The position numbers and the translations under genes were made by a program. The notes under the pieces are model-generated. The model searched no databases. It was not told the origin of the DNA and worked only from the letters and a program-made list of their open reading frames with translations. From the NCBI GenBank assembly GCA_943737045.1, contig CALSFV010000230.1:744001-808000 (forward strand): DNA of 64,000 nt, read 5' to 3'. The stretch's first letter is position 1; every line of letters starts with the position of its first letter. Positions 1 through 10,843 of the stretch are shown piece by piece. The stretch is from Parapristionchus giblindavisi. Taxonomy: Eukaryota > Nematoda > Chromadorea > Rhabditida > Diplogasteridae.

Positions 1-57
1 GACTTGGTAGTTTTATGAGAGAAGAGGACACACCATCGAAGAGATCGAACGACTGCT
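1..57 (-). CDS. 5' end of a tetraspan-family gene, cut by the window edge
   Basis: This is the first exon of a third member of the four-pass membrane family found at 3214-5744 and 9387-10843. The 24-base exon (57-34) matches the first exon of those genes and ends in ATG (36-34) directly at a splice donor, here GTGTGT instead of GTAAGG or GTAAGT. The acceptor upstream ends in CTACAG, as in the paralogs, so the bases before ATG are probably a short 5' leader. All remaining coding exons lie left of base 1. The family has no function I recognise. Confidence 0.55.
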
Positions 58-290
58 CTGTAGACGAAAATATAGATAAATGATATGGTTGATATGATCT
101 CTCTTAAAAAAAGATATAGAATTTCCATAATTAAATCTTGTCATTCAAATCTGCTTGAATGTTATGCTTAATGTAAAATATTTATAATCTTAAAGTCGTA
201 ACGTATGCCGGTTGGTCGATCTGCCCGTGATTCCGTGACCATCATGGATCATTGAAACCACCAATTCCACCATTAACAAAGAAAAAAGCC
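58..290 (-). promoter_or_regulatory. Conserved upstream region of the edge tetraspan gene
   Basis: About 230 bases are clearly alignable with the regions upstream of the two complete paralogs (5745-6030 and 10844-11110), including blocks around 200-290. Reading frames in the block are broken differently in each copy, so conservation reflects recent duplication or regulation rather than coding. A 152-bp MITE starts at 291. Confidence 0.5.
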
Positions 291-442
291 GGGCACTACT
301 CTAGAACACCGCACCAGAACACCGGCCCAGTCCACAAGGATGAGAAAAATAAAATAAACACGAAGAATAGCCATTTATTCTAGACTATTCTACACTTTTA
401 TGCTATACTATTGGACTGGTCCGGTGTTCTAGAGTAGTGCCC
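291..442. mobile_element. 152-bp inverted-repeat MITE
   Basis: The ends are a perfect 21-base inverted repeat beginning GGGCACTACTCTAGAACACC. The interior has no coding potential. A half copy lies at 10476-10570 and a diverged full copy at 26862-26983. It interrupts the upstream region of the edge tetraspan gene. Confidence 0.75.
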
Positions 443-688
443 CTTGTCTCTTATTGGTTGTGATCAATAAATAATTATCGATTGATATTTGCTCAGCCCA
501 CTTTTTCGCCTCTTCCCATTTATGATATACCCAATTCTTCTACTTATGATGACTCAACTTACTCGTGCTACACACCCTATATTCTCTATCATTCATCCCG
601 TTTTTTATGACTTCGAATTTACGAATAAAGAAACATTGTAATAATTTGATGATTATTCATTCTTTTCATTTCATGTCAAACACTTTTA
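443..688. other. Non-coding; duplicate of the block at 6560-6720
   Basis: Bases 455-600 match 6560-6715, including a TGATCAATAAATAATTATCG stretch and a run of TACCCAATTCTTCTACTTAT. This extends the paralogous duplication of the tetraspan genes far upstream. No gene was seen. Confidence 0.55.
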
Positions 689-1958
689 TTAGGTGACGAC
701 ATAAGTAACGCTCGTTTTTTAGTCTCAACTTCAGTCGCATAGTTCTTGCTCTGTTGTTATTGCCAGTATCCATGCTGTTTATACTAGATAGGCTGTCCCT
801 CGAATATCCTGCGATTGTTTTCGATTCAGTTCCCGCGTGTCCTCCAGGCGAGAAAACCGCACGATTTCGCCCCCGACGGAATTCACATTCGCAACGTTAT
901 TTTATACCTCTTCCTCTCCGGCTTGAAACGCCCTGACTTCCAACAACGCCTAGCAGAGGTGTAGCCCTCACATGTGCCTCACGTAACAGCGGTGAGAAAG
1001 TGAGTCGTCGAATTCAAAAAAACAGGACTTTTCCCCCGAAGATGAAGACCAACCCAGTCGCCTACCGGTTTTGGCTCTCGATCGATTGCTCCACGAGGTA
1101 TAGGCTGACCCGTATCCCGATGCCGGTGATATTGCAATGGCACTTGGGGTCAACAAGAGCACTGTGGTACATGGCCTTCGCACTCTCGGAAATAAGTGAA
1201 AATAGGGAAGATGTCTACCCCACGTCCTAGCCGACTACGACAAGGATCGCCGACTGGACATGGCAAAGACTTTTCTAACACTACGTCGCCGGCTTGCTTG
1301 ACTGGTCAACGCTATAACCAGTGATGAAAAGTGGGTGCTCCATGATTACGAAGAGCTAAGGAGACTGTGGTTCGGTGAGCACGAATAGCCAGCAGATGCC
1401 CCCAAACCCGATTTTCACCGCCAAAAAGTGATGTTGTGCATCTGGTATTCGGTACGGGGAGTCAAGTACTGGGACTCCTCCCCGAGGGTACGACTGTCAC
1501 GACACATGTCTACACTCTCCAGCTGCGGAAGCTAAGGCTCAACCTCGAACAATCACGCGGGAAGGACACTCTGATCTAATTTCAACATGACAATGCTCGA
1601 CATCATACCAAAAGAACGGCCCAGGCTGAGCTAACGAGATATGGCTGAATTGTATTCCACCACCCTCAGTACTCACAGGACCTTGTCGACTATGGTTGCC
1701 ATCTCTTCCCGGCGCTCCATCACTTCCTCAAAGCGCAAAGCTTCAAAAAGCGAACCACTATCCATACCGTACTCGTCATCTATTTCCGGAATTAGCCCCA
1801 GTCCTTTTATCACCAATGGATCCATAAACTGCCGGGTAGAAGATAGAAGGTCATCCATCCGAACGGAGAATATTTCCAGAATCCATCATGCTTTGTTAAA
1901 ATTTTATGATAATTTTTTTGGAGAGTGAAAAACGAGCGTTATTTATGTCGTCGCCTAA
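689..1958 (+). mobile_element. Degenerate mariner transposon, 1.27 kb
   Basis: The left end TTAGGTGACGACATAAGTAA and the reverse complement of the right end, TTAGGCGACGACATAAATAA, are about 30-base terminal inverted repeats. They are flanked by a TA target duplication (687-688, 1959-1960). The length is right for a mariner element. Inside on the plus strand are transposase remnants: an ITSDEKWVLHDY-like stretch near 1315 (first catalytic Asp region), a DNARHH stretch near 1590 (second catalytic Asp) and an HPPYS-like stretch near 1650. Several stops and frameshifts separate them, so it is a dead copy. Confidence 0.88.
980..1720 (+). pseudogene. Decayed mariner transposase
   Basis: Pieces of a DD34D mariner-type transposase appear in different plus frames. 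The N-terminal half shows repressor-like helix-turn-helix text near 1120-1200, followed by ITSDEKWV near 1315 and DNARHH near 1590. Stops in every frame between these blocks show it cannot make a full enzyme. Confidence 0.7.
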
Positions 1959-1960
1959 TA

Positions 1961-2700
1961 TTAAGACTAGACTCAGATCTGCATGGAAAAAAAAGCTCTT
2001 CTTAGTTCCGATAGTCACAGAACAATTTTTCGTGGTGATGATATTGTTGTAAAAAAAAATTTATTAGGGAATGGTTTCTGTGATGGTAGAAATTATGGGG
2101 AAAGACCTACATAGCAATAATCAGCATGGTCGACTCTACTAATAACTACTTTTGATTCACTAATATCCAATTTCATGAGTACATTTGCACGCTTATCATG
2201 ATCTCTTATATTTCTATTTTAATTAATAAGAATCAACTTTCAAAAGTTGCGATTTATCGATTTTGTAAAGATCAACCCGTCACATATCCGCCGCAAGATA
2301 AGGGCATAAGAGCGCACGTGCAGAAGGGTTTCATTTGTTTTATTTCTTTTCTTTTCGGACCTCATAAAAATATTATGCACCTGAAATTTAGACACCATTA
2401 ACTGTGGTTGCTTTTATTTGTAATTATTTTATTTTATCTCGTAATTATTGGTACTTGCTGAATTTTATTGATCTCATTATTGATTAATAAAGTTTTCATT
2501 TAAATGCGGTCGATCGTTACGAACCCCAAAAGTGTTTTAAGGAATTTGGACACGAATTGAATATTTTTATAATTTTTCTTTGTTATATCTTCAGGGCTAG
2601 TCTTCACGAAATTGAAAAGGAAATAATGAGGAAAATCAAAATTCATTGAATCACATTAAAATATTATATAATTAGGCAATTAGCGTTGTGTGAAGTATGA
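1961..2700. other. Intergenic, no gene seen
   Basis: AT-rich sequence between the mariner copy and the 3' flank of the tetraspan gene. Only short chance ORFs occur. Confidence 0.4.
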
Positions 2701-2708
2701 CATTCTGT

Positions 2709-2750
2709 TTATGGAAAACAATAAAAGTCAGCTAATTGTGTCTTTATTTT
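2709..2750 (-). repeat. Extra copy of the tetraspan 3' flank
   Basis: The block GAAAACAATAAAAGTCAGCT and its continuation occur here, at about 3127-3165 and (one change) at about 9340-9378. The last two lie just after the stop codons of the two complete tetraspan genes. This third copy has no gene next to it, which suggests the remnant of a deleted paralog or a local duplication. Confidence 0.5.
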
Positions 2751-3213
2751 AATTGGATGCAGAGAGGAAGAAAATTTCTGTATTGTGCGTATAAAATGTA
2801 CTTGCATAAGAAAATGACACTGGGCTCTAAAGAACGGAAGTCGCTCAAAGGCTAGATCTCGCCCCTCCTCTCGATTGTTTCCCCGCTGCCTCACCTAGCC
2901 CGGCTGACCTTCGCCGCGCAATATGTGATATATAAAAGAGATCGCCATAGTTACTGAACCATGCAAAACAAGAAAGTCTCTTCTACAAATAAAACAAGTG
3001 ATTTTTATACGCTCAACATACATTTACTTTACAAAGGGATTGCAAAAAACGATATAACTGAACAATTTATTTTTTATTACTTTTTCATTGTATTGTAAAT
3101 TTACAAGGATGCCTGTTCATGAAATGCGAAAACAATAAAAGTCAGCTAATTGTGTCTTTATTCGTTAAGTATCAGAGGACGAAGACCACAGAATAGCTCG
3201 AGGCGATTATTGA

Positions 3214-5744
3214 TTATTTGCCGTTTTCTACAGATGTAGACGCCGGTACAGTCTCCCCGTTACCAGGGGGTGGAGGATAGTTGAAGGCTTCAGCTTGTGG
3301 TGCACCTCCGTAATAATTGGGATCGGATCCGTAATACATAGGCGGGGGTGCTCCATAGGCAGGCACAACTGTAGGAGAGATTAGGGATTTGCACCATTTC
3401 AGATATGTCCAAGTGAAACTGATGAATATGCAATCTACGATAAAGACAACTCCGAGAATACTTGTTTTTATCCACATAATCGCTTCATAATTTGCGCCAA
3501 AAAGTTCACGTTCTGAAAATTAATAAATATTAATATAGTGAACTATATATTTTGTGTTAGATAGTTCACGAAATAATATAATGCATAAGTACGTACTCTC
3601 ACTTGGATATGTGAGTGCACGCAATGCCATTAGACTGCAAATCGATAATGTTGTTCCAATTACCGCCAATATCTGAAGAATGAATTGATGTAAAAAATGT
3701 AGTAATAATAATTAGTATTAATTATTGTATTGCAATTAGTATTGTAATTAGTATTGCTTCTATCAAATCTTACTTTACAAATAAAGTACGATTTGTTTTA
3801 CGCTTTAATGTCAGTACATTTATTGGAGTGGGAAACATATAATTGAATTTCTGAATTTTGAAATATGCATTTCATTGTCAGTTGAAAATTGATCATAAAT
3901 GCACAATTAGCATATATTTCAAGGAGAGGAAACTTTGAACTATTCAAGAAGAAAAGCACTCAACCTGGAAAACGAGATATGTGGTCAGAATGCACGTTCT
4001 TTTGGTTGGTGCTCCAATAAGTCCCCAAATATGAGCAATAATGGTAGGGACAATGGGTATCATACCAAGCTGAAATCTTTAAAACTATCACTGATTATTC
4101 GTTAGAACACTTACCACATCGAGTTTGCCTATAGAGCTACATATAACCATACTGGCTATTGTCAAAACAATGGGAATCACGCAACCGATTATTATCCAGT
4201 ACTAAATGAAAGACAATTATATCATACGATTTACATAAATGACCAAAATCAGCCTCAGTTATATAAAAGTTTAATTATATGAGGCCGTTTGTATAAGAGT
4301 CGGGCAAATCTGGGAGAAGGTTGGCACAGTCCAAAAATTTTGATACCCTCAAAACTTGTGTATAGGAGTTATCGACCATGCTGATGAAGATAGACATAGT
4401 CATTTTGGCTCCAGTGGTCCCGAAACGCCTGGGCGGGAGAGATCACGTTTTTTTTAAGATCACATTTTCAGGCCATTCTCGGTCCATGGTAGAACTAGAG
4501 GTATGAAAATTGGGCTCCTAGGAGAGAATTCGTTGGCGATGATGGCTGTCTACATCATTAGTTTTGAAAAATTTTCAAAAGGTCGATTATTGGAAATTTT
4601 GATGGAGACGTTTGCGCCCCAGACGAGTATGACAGTTCGAACCGGCGTGACGAGAGGATCACAACGATGTATTATGAGCCCATATCTCCGTTGCACCGCT
4701 AATATTGCCTCGATATAGTGATCTGCAAAATCACGAAGAGTTGTCTGCGTCTCTCTATTCCGCGCGCTCTCTCGGCACTCTCTCATTTCGCCGCGCTCTC
4801 TCGAGAGTGCGAGAGAGCGCGCGGAATTGAGAGAGTCCTCTTGTTTACCTCTTTCGCAGATCACTATATCGAGGTAATATTAGCGGTGCAACGGAGATAT
4901 GGGCTCATAATACATCGTTGTGATCCTCTCGTCACGCCGGTTCGAACAGTCATACTCGTCTGGGGCGCAAACGTCTCCATCAAAATTTCCAATAATCGAC
5001 CTTATGAAACATTTTTTTTTTCATTTTCAAAACTAATGATGTAGACAGCCATCATCGCCATCGAATTCTGTCCTAGGAGCCCAATTTTCATACCTCTAGC
5101 TTTACTATGGACCGAGAATGGCCTGAAAACGTGATCTTACCGTAATCCCGCCCAGGCGTTGCGGAACCACTGGAGCCAAAATGACTATACCTATCTTCAT
5201 CAGCATGGTCGATAACCCCTATACACAAGTTTTGAGGGTATCAAAATATTTGGCCTGTGCCAACCCTTGTTCGACTCTTACACAAACGGCCTCATATAAC
5301 CGCTTTCCGGACATTTTGTACTCGCTCAATGTAAAAACATATGCTATGCTTTTCGGGGTTACTATTTGGCTTTTAAAAACAATATTATCATTTTGTATAC
5401 AGCGTTTCTTTACCACAGTGAGAGCGCGCATTGAAATTTTGGCAAAATGCCAAAAAAATTACGGTATGACTGCACCGTGGTGTGGCTCTCGTCGTCTGCG
5501 TCTCTCACTTTTGTGTGCTCTCTCTCTTTTTCGCTCTACCTTTTTCTCTGTTACACCATAAGCGCTCTCGAAACGCTGTGTTGTATATTACTCTTTTGTT
5601 CTCTATAAATCACCTTGAGACTAAAACCCAAATGAGGTTCCTTAGGTCCATTTGTGGTATCGACGTAAGTGTAACACTGCAATGGACAATTTCGTAATTT
5701 TATGAGAGAAGAGCCCTTACCATCGAAGAGATCGAACGACTGCT
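3214..5744 (-). CDS. Four-pass membrane protein, tetraspan family copy A
   Basis: Unrecognised membrane protein of 208 aa. Exons in order are 5744-5721 (ATG is its last three bases, 5723-5721), 5676-5614, 4201-4115, 4069-3965, 3672-3603 and 3512-3214. All phases join and total 627 bases. After Met the protein reads CYTYVDTTNGPKEPHL, then four hydrophobic spans (starts YWIIIGC, LGMIPIV, ILAVIGT, WIKTSIL). It ends in a Tyr/Pro/Gly-rich cytosolic-type tail with PPPP, absent from copy B. The ATG directly before intron 1 is conserved in all three paralogs, and the acceptor before it (CTACAG) could be a trans-splice site. Intron 2 is enlarged by a 1-kb fold-back element. The topology resembles MARVEL or tetraspan-like proteins, but no signature motif proves it. 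Confidence 0.72.
4276..5298. mobile_element. 1,023-bp fold-back (palindromic) transposon in intron 2 of copy A
   Basis: Bases 4276-4740 and 4855-5298 are near-complete inverted copies, beginning TATATGAGGCCGTTTGTATA. The centre (4745-4830) is a nested purine/pyrimidine palindrome of GCGCTCTCTC repeats. The open frames in it are shadows of each other on opposite strands, with no transposase motif, so this is a non-autonomous element. Confidence 0.85.
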
Positions 5745-6030
5745 CTGTAGACGAAAATATAGATAAATGATATGGTTGGTATGATCTCTTAAACGTGATA
5801 TTGAATTTCCATAATTAAATCTTGTCATTTAAATTTGCTTGAATGTTATGCTTAATAAAAATTTCTATAGTTATGAAACCATAACGTTTGTCGGTCGTAC
5901 GATCAGCCCGTGATTCCGTAACCACCCTGGATCTTTGAAACCACCAATTCCACCATAACCAAAGAAAAATGCCGTTTTCGTATTTCAGATATCCCTAATG
6001 TGATATGGACGATCGATCGATGATGCATTG
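5745..6030 (-). promoter_or_regulatory. Conserved upstream region of tetraspan copy A
   Basis: This aligns with 58-290 and 10844-11110. Shared blocks include TAATGTGATATGGACGATCG (5997-6016) and the region around 5950. Coding frames are not conserved among the three copies, so it is read as leader or promoter sequence. Confidence 0.5.
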
Positions 6031-7832
6031 CACCACTGCAGAAACGAAACCCAGACCGCCCCAAAATGGGGAGGAGTCAAACAGACCAAAGAAATACATA
6101 GTTTAGCCCTCCGAATCCTAAAATTATGATGGTCCAGTGCATTCCGATTCACTGAAAGTCTTCAAAGGCATGAATCTTCGTAGAGTGGAAATTATCCTAA
6201 ACCATGATAAATCGTCGCTGATTTCGCTCGTGTAGGAGTGCAAACTACTTTATAAGGACAGAATATTCAAGAAGTGATGCAAGGATCGTATGGTAATCAA
6301 CGGCACGTCTAACTGGGGGATACGCCTTCTTTCCCGTATCTTGTCAGGCGCCCCCCCCCCATCTGGGCTTCTACAGAAGTGCCGCATTTTCCCTCTTCCA
6401 GAACAACCAATAGATGGTACCCTTCTGTTCATCGATGGTAGCACAATTACAGCAGATTTATCGATTGATTTAATTATTGGTAGATCATTGATTAGTTTGA
6501 ATAAAAACAATTATATTCTCTTGATATTCCGTCATTCCCCCCGTAAGTTCTTCCTTCCTTCCTTGTCTCTGATCTGTTGTGATCAATAAATAATTATCGA
6601 TTGATATTTGCTCCGCCCACTTTTCCGACCTTTTCGCCTCTTCCTACTTATGAGATACCCAATTCTTCTACTTATGATACTCAATTACTCGTGTTACACA
6701 CCCTATATCACGCATGTCATCTAAGGATTTACCAAAATCTTCTGATTTTTTTTTTTTTTTTTTTTTACACACTTGAGTCGACCCCTTCCAGTTGATGAGT
6801 ATATCCAAGATGGCTATGTCGAATGTGATGAATTCCGTCCAACGAGAATTCTTCGAGAAACATCGATCACTTGGCTAGAGAGCCACAAAGTCCGAACTGA
6901 AGCATTATCTCATACCTACAGTATCCATCGGTCAATCCGTACTAGACACCATCGGAAGGGACTCATTATGATGGTTTGGCTGCAGCGAGAGCAGAACGTT
7001 TGATTCTACTTTATGTCCTAAATTCCCGACTTTGAATCAGGAAAGTATTTTTCCCTAAGAGAAATTGCCGTACACAATGAAGAAAACAGGCAATTTGCCA
7101 ATACAAAACAAAACTTTAAACAAATCTTTATTAGTTTATTTTTGCAAATTTTATGTAATGAATTTGAAAGACCAAAAATGAAAAGTCTTTTCCACTTCTT
7201 TCTTTTCTTGGCATCAAGAGCGATATATCTAAAAATATGTTTAAATTAAATATTATAAACGAGAAAAACACAATACGTATTCAATTTACATTTATTGGTA
7301 TTTTCTGGAAAAATATAAATTTTGAAAAATGTGAAAGCTTTGCCTCTCCTTCGACGTGATTCAGTCTTGCAATGTTTTGCCGATGTCTCTTATTTTCAAT
7401 TTTCAACATTTTAGCACATTTTTTGTTATATATTTTTAATAACTTGCCGCATTTCGCGCATCAGGGGCGGATCCCTTCCAGTGTTAGACTGAGTGGCCAG
7501 ATGATCAGAGTAGATCGATGGGAAGAGACGCAGAGAGTTCATCGCGTGCAATGAGCCTAAATTGTGACAACTATGAAGACAGCTATGAAGGGGTAACTTC
7601 ACGAAATTTAAAAAAATAAAAATAAAAATTTTGACAAATTTTGAAATTTTAAATAATTAGATAATTTTGATCATCGTAATATAATTGAATTGATATAATT
7701 AAATATTTTTACATCATCAATAATTAATTACTGAGGAAAATTTAAAATATAAATTTTTATTTATTTATAATTAAAAAATTGTGAACCATACAGAAGATCT
7801 TTACAAAAATACAATTTTTTAGGTATATTTTT
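6031..7832. other. Intergenic with decayed repeats, no gene recognised
   Basis: The interval 6031-6560 separates upstream blocks that are contiguous in the edge copy, so it is probably an old insertion. It has no recognisable product. 6560-6720 duplicates 455-600. A T-homopolymer lies near 6748-6766. ORFs at 6290-6589 and 6773-7003 lack homologs I recognise and have no splice context. 7560-7830 is highly AT-rich. Confidence 0.4.
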
Positions 7833-8790
7833 GGCTCTGTTCTGGTTAATTGGTCCCAACCGAATAGATTGGTCCCAAGAAAATAGATTGGTCCTATGAA
7901 AATAGATTGGTCTCATGAAAATTGATTGGACCCAACAGCTTCATGAAATAAGATGCTTTTTTTCGAAGAAAGGAATCGTGTATTTAGTGAATTGTCCATT
8001 TTGTATACTTTAATAATTATTTAAAGATTTTTCCGTGAATATGATGTATCTAATGAAATGATACGCGAAAAATGAAATATTCAGGTTGCGCCGGAGTTCG
8101 TCCGGGTTGCACTTGCAGGAGCTGGGTGCATAACAGGTTGAAGCTTTCCAGTGGGCTTCGCTGTGGATTGGCAGCAAGAGCAGGCGAAGAAGCAGGGTTA
8201 TCATCTAAGTCATCATCATCATTCGCGTTATCAGAATCAGATGACGGTGTAGCGGCAACATGGGCGTCCGGGAACTGGGGCTGCCTGGGCAGGGACGGGA
8301 GCGGTTTTCGGGGGGGGGGGGCTACGCTGGAAACGTGAGTTGCCCCAGTAGATTCTATACTGTAGATTCATTTCGTAGATGAGGTAATTCAGGAGCTTCG
8401 TCTTCTCCCCTCCAGATAATCTTCCAATCTGTGCCTATATACCAATATGTGCCAATCAATCCTCCAATAGGCACGATTAAACACACTTTCACCTTACACA
8501 ATGGAAATATTCGACTGGAGATGAGTAAAGTCGATTATTAATCCTTTGAAAGCAAGCATCTAGACGGACCAATCAATTTTCATGGGACCTATCTATTTTC
8601 TACGGACCAATCTTTGTTTTTATGAAAGTTTTGGTACCAATCTATTTTCTACGGACCAATCTATTTTGATGGGACCAATCTATTTTCATGAGACCAATCT
8701 AATTTCATGGGACCAATTTATTTTCTTGGGACCAATCTATTTTCTTGGGACGAATCTGTTCGGTTTGGACCAATTAACCAGAACAGAGCC
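7833..8790. mobile_element. 958-bp non-autonomous DNA transposon with 7-bp TSD
   Basis: The ends are inverted repeats GGCTCTGTTCTGGTTAATTG, flanked on both sides by TATTTTT (7826-7832 and 8791-8797), a 7-bp target duplication. Subterminal direct repeats of about 20 bp, core ATAGATTGGTCCCA, occur about five times on the left (7866-7930) and, inverted, about ten times on the right (8565-8770). The middle carries coding-like sequence on the minus strand. No transposase is present. Confidence 0.85.
8050..8505 (-). pseudogene. Coding-like passenger sequence inside the transposon
   Basis: The minus strand has two adjacent open stretches. One, from about 8499 to 8365, reads VCLIVPIGGLIGTYW then EDEAPELPHL, like a membrane span with its cytosolic flank. 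After a possible intron with acceptor near 8327, the second (8310-8053) is Pro-rich, then acidic (DSDNANDDDDLDD), then ends PGRTPAQPEYF. The acidic and hydrophobic character is unlike the AT-rich surroundings and suggests a captured host gene fragment. A G-homopolymer at 8311-8323 makes the frame there uncertain. Confidence 0.4.
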
Positions 8791-8797
8791 TATTTTT

Positions 8798-9386
8798 GAA
8801 TAACTTTTTGTTTTGACCTATTCATGTTTTTTCTTAGTGTGTACAAACATTACGTCAGATCAGTTCCATGCATTTCTTATTCTTATCTTCATCATATATT
8901 CGATCTCCTCTAGTCCCTTCCTCCATCCTCACATTTTTGTAAAATTGACCTTTCACTTTTACAACTACAACTATTTATTTATTTATTTATTTATTTACTG
9001 TTTGTTCGTTACATGTTTACCTATTATGGTGAATAAATTATTATTATTAAAGATAACAAGAGGAGAATCATCGCCTCTCTTTTTATATTATGTTATATTG
9101 GATTTAATAATATTTTTTTTAAATGTATTGATAATATTTAATATATTTGATAGTTTTATAATGAATAACACTACATTATTATATTATTTTATTGGAATTT
9201 AATAAACTATTATGAGGACTTGAATGCAGACAAAAAAAATATCGGAATACATAATTTTACATAAACGATATGAGTGGACAATTGTTTTTTTTTAAATTTA
9301 TCATTGTGTTTTATAATTTACAAGGATGCATATTCATGAAATGAAAACAATAAAAATCAGCTAATTGTGCCTTTATTCGTTAAGTA
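8798..9386. other. AT-rich intergenic, possible LINE tail
   Basis: 8980-8998 is a TTTA microsatellite. The text GTGAATAAATTATTATTATT near 9029 resembles the 3' tail of the LINE ending near 24590, so a short 3' fragment may be present. No gene was found. Confidence 0.35.
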
Positions 9387-10843
9387 TCAGGGGCCGTAGT
9401 ACATAGGCGATGCTCCATAGGCAGGTACAACTACGATAAGGGATTTGCACCAGTTCCGATAGGCCGAGGTAAAACTGATGAATACACAATCTACGATAAA
9501 ATAAAATCCGAATATACTGGCTTTTGTCCACAAGACTTCTTTATAATGCGTCCCAAAATAGTTACGTAGCTCTGCAATTTATAAATTTTAATGTATATAT
9601 TATTAATATATCAGTTTTGTTAGGTTATTCACGATATAAAATAATGGCTACATACCGTCAATATATACCATTGCGAAGAAAGCAACAAAGCAAAAAATTA
9701 GTACGGTTACAATTAGCGCCAATATCTGAAGAATGCATTGTAAAGTTGTACGACTAGCTCGAATAATATATAACTATAGATAACTTTAGATAACTAGTAA
9801 ACTAATAGAAAGCTATAGATAACCATGGATAACTAGTCAACTAATAGATGTAATAAAAGTAGTAGTAATGTTACAAGCAAAGTACGATTTGACAGAAGCA
9901 ATATTTTCACTTTGCAATGTCAGTACATTTATTGAGGTGGAAAAATGTGATGGCATATCTGCATCATAATTGCATTTTGAAATGCACAATGCATTTCCTT
10001 TTAAATTGACACATGTTCTTGACGATGTTTGTGGACAGTGTTTGTAAACGACATGCGCATTCAAAGGGCACAAGTGATATGCAAGGCACAAATCTAATTT
10101 GGAACTCTCCGCTTTGCCCGAGCGGAGTTTCAAATTAGCTTGGGGTGTTATAATTAGCTCGGATAGTTATAATTAGCTCGGAGAGTGGACGAATAGAAAC
10201 GGTTAACACATTATTAAGAAAAAAACGGAACCTGGAAAACGTAATATGCGGTCAGCATGCAAGTGTTCTTCATTGGAGCTCCAATAAGTCCAAAAAGACT
10301 AACAATAATGACAAAGACTAAGGGTATGATATCGGACTGGAATAGTTAAAACTCGTTCGAATAAATATTCAGAAGACTTACCTCATTCAAATTAAATCGA
10401 GAGATAGATATAAGCATATTGACTACTACCATAACAATGGGAATCGTGCAACCGATGATTATCCAATACTGAAAAAGGACACTACTCTTGAACACCGGAC
10501 CTGCCCAAAAGGGGGCGAATAATGATTTAAACACGAAAGATAGTCTTTATTCTTTCAAAAAAAGATAATTATGTATATCATGATGACCCTTTCTGGACAT
10601 GAGATACTGCTCATGCTCAATGGAAAAACGTATCGTATCTCATACTCCGCACTTGAATTTGACAATTCAAATCAATTTTGAAATTTGCATAATATGCTCC
10701 TCTATAAATGACCTTGAGGCTGATACACAAATGAGGTTCATTTGGTCCATTTGTGGTATCGACGTAAGTGTAACACTGTAATGGATGATTTTGTAGTTTT
10801 ATGGGACACGAGAACTTACCATCGGAGAGAGCGAACAACTGCT
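9387..10843 (-). CDS. Four-pass membrane protein, tetraspan family copy B
   Basis: Paralog of copy A with the same exon structure: 10843-10820 (ATG 10822-10820 abuts the donor), 10775-10713, 10468-10382, 10336-10232, 9725-9656 and 9571-9387. These sum to 513 coding bases, giving 170 aa. The N-terminus is MCYTYVDTTNGPNEPHL; spans start YWIIIGC, SDIIPLV, ILALIVT and WTKASIF. The tail stops at SPMYYGP, about 38 residues before the end of copy A, because the TGA lies where copy A continues into its Pro/Gly tail. The donor after the second exon is GTCATT, weaker than the GTGATT of copy A. A half MITE (10476-10570) sits in intron 2. Function unknown. Confidence 0.72.
10083..10195. repeat. Palindromic MITE remnant (GAGCTAATTTGAAACTCTCC family)
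   Basis: Contains AACTCTCCGC and the inverted GCGGAGTTTCAAATTAGC, followed by repeated ATAATTAGCTCGGA. This is a shortened copy of the ~115-bp family present throughout 20-52 kb. It lies in intron 4 of tetraspan copy B. Confidence 0.6.
10476..10570. mobile_element. Half copy of the 291-442 MITE
   Basis: Matches the left half of the element at 291-442 (GGACACTACTCTTGAACACC, then AAACACGAAAGATAG). The right terminal repeat is missing. It lies in intron 2 of tetraspan copy B. Confidence 0.6.

Noticed and set aside
4550..5044. Two ORFs of 104 and 108 codons with near-identical ends on opposite strands
   Set aside because: They are mirror images produced by the fold-back element and have no protein signature.
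5880..6030. Gly/Phe-rich open text (FFFGYGGIGGF on the minus strand) upstream of tetraspan copy A, considered as exon 1
   Set aside because: The frame has stops at different places in the other two copies and no shared donor, and the ATG at 5723-5721 already gives a complete in-phase protein.
8072..8338. 88-codon plus-strand ORF in the 958-bp transposon
   Set aside because: It runs through a G-homopolymer and is antisense to a more protein-like minus frame.
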